A DNA stretch of 41,069 nucleotides from Gemmatimonadota bacterium (GTDB lineage: Bacteria; Gemmatimonadota; Gemmatimonadetes; Longimicrobiales; Gaopeijiaceae): NCBI GenBank assembly GCA_002724575.1, contig PBPC01000064.1, positions 1 through 41,069 on the forward strand. Direction: 5' to 3'. A program made the position numbers and the translations under genes. This document shows positions 36,163 through 41,069 of this stretch, one piece after another; position 1 is the first letter of the stretch; each line of letters starts with the position of its first letter. The notes beneath the pieces were generated by a model that was not told the origin of the DNA, searched no databases, and was given only the letters and a program-made list of their open reading frames with translations.

Positions 36163-37433
36163 CAGTTGTTATCAGATTTCTGGAGATCAGTTAGCCGTGT
36201 TAGTTGTGCTCTGATAACCTGAGTCTCCGTTGCTTGCATGATTTCAATTTGGACATCATCACACCGGAGTTCTTCACCCACGGAAGGCACATGTCCTAAC
36301 TCTTCAAGGATCAAGCCATTTAGTGATCGATGCTCCAGCTTTGGGAGGGTAACTCCGAGCGCTTGATTGATGTCCCTGACATCAACTCCCGCATCGCATT
36401 CAATCTGGTTACTGGAAACTTGGCGAATTTCCTCCTCCTCAACATCGGTTTCATCATGGATTTCACCGACCAACTCTTCAAGCACGTCCTCTAAGGTTAC
36501 AAGACCGTCTGTCCCTCCAAACTCGTCTGCAACGATGCCCATGTGGATGCGTTTTGCCTGAAAATCTCTCATCAGTTGGGCAAGGGATAGAGATCCAGGG
36601 ACGAAAAAAGGAGGCCTTGAAATTTGGTGGAGCTTAAGGTCATGCATTCCCTGACTGATACGTTCATAGGCTTCACGTACATAAAGGATACCTGTCACGT
36701 CATCAACTGAATCCTTGTATACAGGGACTCGGCTGTATGGGACATCGGGGAGCCCATCAATAATCTCAGAAAGGCTTAGATCCTCTTGCCAGGCGAAGAT
36801 GTCGACTCGCGGAACCATCGCATCCCAGGTTGTTAGCTCATCAAGCCGAAACGCTCGTTCTACGAGAAGGTTTTCTGACTCTTCAAGAACACCTTCTTCT
36901 TGACCGATTTCCTGAATTTCTCTGAGTTCTCGCTCCTCCACGCTCAATTCATCTTCGCTATTTCTAACGAGTGCATCCTCTAGCTTGGAAACCGGCCCCG
37001 ATATCAATCGTGTCCATTGAGTCAGGCTGAGTAGTCCTGACGCGAAAGCTAGAGCGAGTCTTACGGGATGGCGGGCAGCAATCGAACGAGGCAATACATC
37101 CGCGAACACGATTACGATCGCCGCGGCGATCATGACGACGATTGCTGGTGGCCCACGTTCCAAAGTCAGTATACCGGTAGCAACACCAATTCCCAGTGTC
37201 CCAAGATTCAGTACACCCGTAATCATTCGGACGCTTGCTCCTACATTGCCTGCCCTTGTTCTTACCTCTGCCAGCGCTTTTGCCCCTTTGAATCCTTCAC
37301 TCTTAAGTGTGCGCATCCTGGATTCACTAACCTGGAACGCTGCAGTTTGTGCTGCGGTGAGTGTAGCGGACAGAAGTAGGCAAAGCCCGAGTAACGAGAG
37401 TGTGATGGCACCCGTCATCGGATTCTGTCCCAA
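36162..37433 (-). CDS. CNNM/HlyC/CorC-family membrane protein with CBS domains
   Basis: The protein has an N-terminal DUF21 transmembrane domain (about 1-150), a pair of CBS domains (about 205-330; MVPRVDIFAW and DVTGILYVREAYE) and a C-terminal CorC_HlyC domain with HRSLNGLILEELGHVPSVGE. Relatives take part in magnesium or cobalt export; the name haemolysin is historical. It has 423 residues. The longest start is TTG 37433; ATG 37418 is in frame five codons later and neither has a clear ribosome-binding site. It sits 52 nt after the MoxR gene. Confidence 0.87.
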   Translation of the reverse strand: MGQNPMTGAITLSLLGLCLLLSATLTAAQTAAFQVSESRMRTLKSEGFKGAKALAEVRTRAGNVGASVRMITGVLNLGTLGIGVATGILTLERGPPAIVVMIAAAIVIVFADVLPRSIAARHPVRLALAFASGLLSLTQWTRLISGPVSKLEDALVRNSEDELSVEERELREIQEIGQEEGVLEESENLLVERAFRLDELTTWDAMVPRVDIFAWQEDLSLSEIIDGLPDVPYSRVPVYKDSVDDVTGILYVREAYERISQGMHDLKLHQISRPPFFVPGSLSLAQLMRDFQAKRIHMGIVADEFGGTDGLVTLEDVLEELVGEIHDETDVEEEEIRQVSSNQIECDAGVDVRDINQALGVTLPKLEHRSLNGLILEELGHVPSVGEELRCDDVQIEIMQATETQVIRAQLTRLTDLQKSDNN

Positions 37434-37485
37434 TTGGGTCTTCGTTTGGTACTCGGAGGGTGGTCGCCACCTCCGTTACTTTGAT

Positions 37486-38505
37486 CTAACTCCAATCCCG
37501 ACTCTCCTCGAGAAGTTCATGAATCACCCCACGGGTTGTCCGTCCGTCTGCCTCTGCTTGGAAATTCAGAACCAAGCGATGGGCTAGCACGGCTGGGGCT
37601 ACCGCTCGTATGTCGTCCAAAGAAGGCATAGGTGACCCACGAGATGCTGCACGTGCTTTAGCACCAAGCACCAGGAACTGTGAAGCGCGCGGCCCAGCAC
37701 CCCAAGAGACGTATTTTTGACTTACATCTAATGCTTCCGGTCCGGGTCGGGTTGAACGAGCTAGTTTAACTGCGAACGAAACTAGGGAAGGTGGGGCAGG
37801 CACTCGTCGAACAAGTTGCTGTAACTCAATGAGATCCGAAGCTGAAACAATCGGATTGACTTCCGCTTCCTCTTCACCTGTGGTTCTGGTTGCGACCTCT
37901 TCCTCTTCATCCCGAGAGGGGTAGTAGATCGGAAGCTCAAGCATAAACCGATCTAGTTGGGCTTCCGGGAGTGGATAGGTTCCCTCCTGCTCGATCGGGT
38001 TTTGTGTTGCGAGCACGAAAAAGGGCTTACCCAGAGAGTACGTATCACCCGCAGCAGTTACTGCTCGTTCCTGCATAGCCTCTAACAGAGCTGCTTGGGT
38101 TTTAGGTGGAGTGCGGTTGATCTCATCAGCCAGGACCACATTGGCAAATATCGGGCCTTTTACAAACCGAAAGACCCGACGACCAGTAGTCCGGTCCTCT
38201 TCGATCACTTCTGTACCAGTGATGTCAGTCGGCATTAGGTCAGGAGTGAACTGTATTCGGCTGAAATCCAGGTCAAGTGACTGAGCGACTGTTTGAACCA
38301 AGAGTGTCTTTGCCAACCCAGGGACGCCGACTAACAAGGCATGTCCATTAGCCAATAGCGCTGTGAGCAACTCGTCAATTACTTCATCTTGGCCGACGAT
38401 CCGCTTGGCAACCTCCTGTCTCATTAATTCTGAGACCTCGACAACCCGCTCCAGTAACTCAAGGTCGTCGCGTTGGACCGTCACGCTTTGTTCAGTTGTG
38501 GACAT
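37486..38505 (-). CDS. MoxR-family AAA+ ATPase
   Basis: MoxR ATPases act as chaperones for assembly or maturation of partner proteins, usually VWA or DUF58 proteins encoded next door. Walker A is GVPGLAKTLL, Walker B VVLADEINRTPPKTQAALLEAM-like with LADEIN intact, and FFVLATQNPIEQEGTYPLPEAQ is the sensor segment. ATG 38523 would be longer, but GGGAGAAAG immediately precedes ATG 38505, making the 339-residue form likelier. No VWA or DUF58 gene is adjacent here; the downstream neighbour is a CNNM-type protein. Its partner is unknown. Confidence 0.92.
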   Translation of the reverse strand: MSTTEQSVTVQRDDLELLERVVEVSELMRQEVAKRIVGQDEVIDELLTALLANGHALLVGVPGLAKTLLVQTVAQSLDLDFSRIQFTPDLMPTDITGTEVIEEDRTTGRRVFRFVKGPIFANVVLADEINRTPPKTQAALLEAMQERAVTAAGDTYSLGKPFFVLATQNPIEQEGTYPLPEAQLDRFMLELPIYYPSRDEEEEVATRTTGEEEAEVNPIVSASDLIELQQLVRRVPAPPSLVSFAVKLARSTRPGPEALDVSQKYVSWGAGPRASQFLVLGAKARAASRGSPMPSLDDIRAVAPAVLAHRLVLNFQAEADGRTTRGVIHELLEESRDWS

Positions 38506-38556
38506 CTTTCTCCCTGATCCCAAGCCGATGGATAGCAGATCCTACCCCATATAGAA

Positions 38557-38570
38557 GGATTGTACAATCC
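38557..38570. promoter_or_regulatory. 14-nt perfect palindrome upstream of the MoxR gene
   Basis: GGATTGTACAATCC at 38557-38570 is a perfect 14-nt inverted repeat, 52 nt before the chosen moxR start and 192 nt before atpZ. It is the size of a dimeric-regulator operator. No known regulator consensus is recognised. Confidence 0.4.
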
Positions 38571-38663
38571 AGTGAGCTTGGGAAACCGCGCCGAAGATAG
38601 ACTAGTGTTTTTCTAGGCGTCAAGCAGAGCGAACTATACATATGATCTAGGAAGAGAAGCGGC

Positions 38664-38691
38664 TTGCTCTTTTTTTCACAAGCGGTAAATT
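38664..38691 (+). promoter_or_regulatory. Possible promoter for the ATP synthase operon
   Basis: TTGCTC (38664-38669) and TAAATT (38686-38691) with a 16-nt spacer are moderate matches to sigma-70 boxes, 71 nt before atpZ. The 256-nt divergent region around it contains no gene. Confidence 0.22.
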
Positions 38692-38761
38692 ATGCGGGCT
38701 CCTGATAGGCTATGTACCCTATTTTGAGGTCGCTCCCGCTACCTAATGAGGGCGCAGTACC

Positions 38762-39013
38762 GTGCGAGAAGACGAACAGGGGGAAGGTTCCCGAGAGCTT
38801 TTGCGAGCTTCGGGTCAGCACCTTGGGCACGGTCTGAAATGGACGTTGTCAGTTTTATTGTTCATGCTCATTGGTGCTTGGGTGGACTCTAAGGTGGGCA
38901 CATCACCGCTCGTCATGATTCTGGGCGCGTTTGTCGGAGCCGGTGCAGGTGGCTACAGCCTCTACTACCACATCGTGATTGAACCTAGGAATAGAGAGAA
39001 CGGAGTCCGGTGA
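38762..39013 (+). CDS. AtpZ-like small membrane protein of the ATP synthase operon
   Basis: The 83-residue protein has two hydrophobic helices (WTLSVLLFMLIGAWV and LVMILGAFVGAGAGGYSLYY) and the GHGLKWTLSVL-type layout of AtpZ/AtpI-family proteins. These are thought to help c-ring assembly or supply divalent cations to F1Fo ATP synthase. GTG 38762 follows GAGGG. It is the first gene of the operon and overlaps the next gene by GTGA. Confidence 0.78.
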   Translation: MREDEQGEGSRELLRASGQHLGHGLKWTLSVLLFMLIGAWVDSKVGTSPLVMILGAFVGAGAGGYSLYYHIVIEPRNRENGVR

Positions 39014-39378
39014 GTAACGTGAGCAAATATGCGTTCACGGGCCTCCTAGGCGTGGCGCTAATCACGCTAGTTCTTATGCCGTTCCTTGATCCTGCGGGTC
39101 GAAGGGGGCTTGTGATTGCTGCCCTTATCGCACTACCGATCCAGATTATAGCTTTTTCCGCAATGCTCAGTTTTCGTTCCGACTGGAATCGATTCCTAGC
39201 TGTATGGGTGGGTGGTACCCTCCTCAGGATGGTCGTCATAGGGCTTGCAGCTTTTGTCGCCATTCGCCTCGATTTGGAAGGGTTGGCTCCGATGCTACTG
39301 GCACTTGCTGGATTCTTCTTTGGACTTCTCCTGATCGAACCAGTTTATTTAAGGTCCGAGAATGCAGAGACTTTATAG
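39010..39378 (+). CDS. AtpI-like membrane protein of the ATP synthase operon
   Basis: The 122-residue protein has four hydrophobic segments and little else, consistent with ATP synthase subunit I or a related assembly factor. The conserved arginine-containing WVGGTLLRMVVIGL in the third segment is typical. Primary sequence is weakly conserved in this family, so the call leans on position: it overlaps atpZ by 4 nt and ends immediately before the atpB ATG. Confidence 0.7.
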   Translation: MSNVSKYAFTGLLGVALITLVLMPFLDPAGRRGLVIAALIALPIQIIAFSAMLSFRSDWNRFLAVWVGGTLLRMVVIGLAAFVAIRLDLEGLAPMLLALAGFFFGLLLIEPVYLRSENAETL

Positions 39379-40293
39379 ATGAAATTCCTCTCTCTCTTCA
39401 CGGCCTTACAGGAGTCCGCTCAAGCTCACTCCAGTGAAGGAACTCCAGATCTCCAGTATATGCTTCTGCACCATCTCTTAGATGGTAGTGAGCTCGAGTT
39501 TGAAATCTTGGGGCGCGGTTTTGTGTTTCACCTTCCGCATTTTGAACCGCTACATGTTGGTGGGCTCACAATTGATTTGTCCCCAACAAAACACGTGGTA
39601 TTCATGTTCCTGGCCGCCCTTCTTTGTCTTGTGATTTTCATCCCAATCGGGCGCGCTATGCGTGACAAATATACTGATCGTGCACCTAGTGGCCTCGCCA
39701 ATGCGATGGAGGCCCTGGTCATTTACTTCCGTGATGAAGTCGTACGTCGAAATATCGGACACGGTGCAGATGCTTATACCGGATATATTCTGACTCTTTT
39801 CTTCTTCATTCTCTTCATGAACTTGCTGGGTCTGATGCCGTTTGGTGCAACAGCGACAGGTAATTTCATGGTAACCGGCGCCCTCGCGCTCATGACATTC
39901 GTCGTTGTAGAGATTTCCGGGATGAGAACACTTGGCTTCAAGGGCTATATGCGGACGATCTTCTATGCGCCGCCTGGGCTGCCTCCGATTGGTCAGGCGG
40001 CTCTTATGGTGATTCTCACACCCGTGGAATTTCTTGGTAAGCTTACCAAGCCCTTTGCACTAATGATTCGGCTTTTTGCGAATATGATGGCCGGACACAC
40101 TCTAGTACTGTCTCTGCTGGGCTTCATCTTTTTGTTTGCTGGAATTGGAACTGCCAAATGGCTTGTTGCCGGAGGCTCTGTTTTAATTGTTATAGCGATA
40201 ATGGCTCTCGAAGTTTTTGTGGCATTCCTGCAAGCGTTCATTTTTGCAATGCTTTCCGCCGTTTTCATTGGACTTATTCGGCACGCACACTGA
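39379..40293 (+). CDS. atpB: ATP synthase subunit a
   Basis: Subunit a forms the proton half-channels of Fo. The essential Arg is in LMIRLFANMMAGHTLV, and the C-terminal helix LQAFIFAMLSAVFIGL is typical. It has about five to six membrane helices. At 304 residues it is somewhat long because of an N-terminal extracytoplasmic part (about 1-75, rich in His and acidic residues). ATG 39379 directly follows the preceding stop, so translation is probably coupled. Confidence 0.96.
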   Translation: MKFLSLFTALQESAQAHSSEGTPDLQYMLLHHLLDGSELEFEILGRGFVFHLPHFEPLHVGGLTIDLSPTKHVVFMFLAALLCLVIFIPIGRAMRDKYTDRAPSGLANAMEALVIYFRDEVVRRNIGHGADAYTGYILTLFFFILFMNLLGLMPFGATATGNFMVTGALALMTFVVVEISGMRTLGFKGYMRTIFYAPPGLPPIGQAALMVILTPVEFLGKLTKPFALMIRLFANMMAGHTLVLSLLGFIFLFAGIGTAKWLVAGGSVLIVIAIMALEVFVAFLQAFIFAMLSAVFIGLIRHAH

Positions 40294-40617
<324 letters not shown>

Positions 40618-40690
40618 AGGGAGAACACTCCTTGCTCATCCTCTCGGGTCCTCTGCTAGAACTCGATAGGGTCAGGGAGGAAATTGGAAG

Positions 40691-41069
40691 ATGATGAAGA
40701 TATCTATGAGAGACAGTCGTGTACTAAGTTGCGTACTCACCCTCATGATAGCTGCCCCCAGCCTGCTGTCTGCTCAGCATGAGAGTGAAGGGGGCGGTGG
40801 GCTCTATGACATCAATACCGGGCTGAGTGTCTGGACGCTAATCGTATTTGTTAGCCTGCTGTTCATCCTCAAAAAGTTTGCGTGGGGCCCGATCGTGGAT
40901 GCTGTTGACGGTAGGGAGAAGGGAATCCAGACAGCTATCGATAGCGCCGCAGAACTCAATGCTGAAGCTGAAAAACTCTTGGAAGAACACCGTGAGCAAA
41001 TGGCGGATGCGCGCAGGCAAGCAAGTGAGATTCTTGCTCAAGCTCAGGTAGCTGGCGAGCCGGTTCGTA
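40691..41069 (+). CDS. atpF: ATP synthase subunit b, N-terminal part (cut by window end)
   Basis: From ATG 40691 about 126 residues can be read before the window ends. Residues 1-28 look like a cleavable signal peptide (hydrophobic [14 protein letters not shown] then QH). A membrane helix ([21 protein letters not shown], without its last residues essential) follows at about 44-63, and then the hydrophilic helix [18 protein letters not shown] that forms the peripheral stalk. AGGGAGG lies at 40674-40680. The remaining F1 genes presumably follow outside the window. Confidence 0.93.
   Translation, partial: MMKISMRDSRVLSCVLTLMIAAPSLLSAQHESEGGGGLYDINTGLSVWTLIVFVSLLFILKKFAWGPIVDAVDGREKGIQTAIDSAAELNAEAEKLLEEHREQMADARRQASEILAQAQVAGEPVR

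Overview
The window is a stretch of ordinary bacterial chromosome, densely packed with core genes. No insertion sequence, prophage, CRISPR array or other mobile element is visible. Base composition looks balanced (about half G+C by eye). The organism appears to have two membranes: it encodes a periplasmic DegP-like protease, several proteins with cleavable signal peptides, and type IV pilin machinery. A Gemmatimonadota-like bacterium would fit (DUF5715-like LysM protein, TrmFO with HslVU, AtpZ plus an AtpI-like protein), but that assignment is inference from gene content, not from a phylogenetic marker.

Layout. Positions 1-764 hold the 5' part of ahcY on the minus strand. From 965 to 20768 every gene is on the plus strand. 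The first part carries a fatty-acid desaturase, a sodium:alanine symporter, a Mn-type superoxide dismutase, a secreted LysM/M15-like protein, a flavin reductase-like protein, a family 2 glycosyltransferase and a type IV pilin-like protein. The second part is a long, tightly spaced run: aroC, aroK, topA, trmFO, xerC, hslV, hslU, argF, gcvT, a MoaB/Mog protein and a sigma-54 activator. From 31152 back to 20826 a minus-strand proteostasis block follows: dnaK, degP, tRNA-Leu(UAG), tig, clpP, clpX, lon, engB. From 31427 to the end the strands alternate: a nucleoside transporter (+), thiD (-), a SpoU RNA methyltransferase and prepilin peptidase (+), a zinc ribbon, gamma-carbonic anhydrase, CNNM/HlyC protein and MoxR ATPase (-), then the start of the ATP synthase operon (atpZ, atpI-like, atpB, atpE, atpF, cut by the window end).

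How the genes fit together. The order topA-trmFO-xerC-hslV-hslU matches the Bacillus locus that ends in codY, but here hslU is followed by argF and gcvT. Eight proteostasis genes (hslV, hslU, lon, clpX, clpP, tig, degP, dnaK) lie within about 17 kb. The pilin and prepilin peptidase are 27 kb apart but plausibly work together. Many neighbours overlap by 4 nt (ATGA/GTGA), implying translational coupling.

I found no clearly new multi-gene system. The observations most worth checking are a compact three-way-junction fold and a 10-nt direct repeat between ahcY and the desaturase, a mosaic tandem duplication in topA, a gamma-carbonic anhydrase whose third zinc ligand is Glu, a pilin with Asp at mature position 5, and a sigma-54 activator with a degenerate receiver domain. 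No gene-free stretch exceeds 300 bases.
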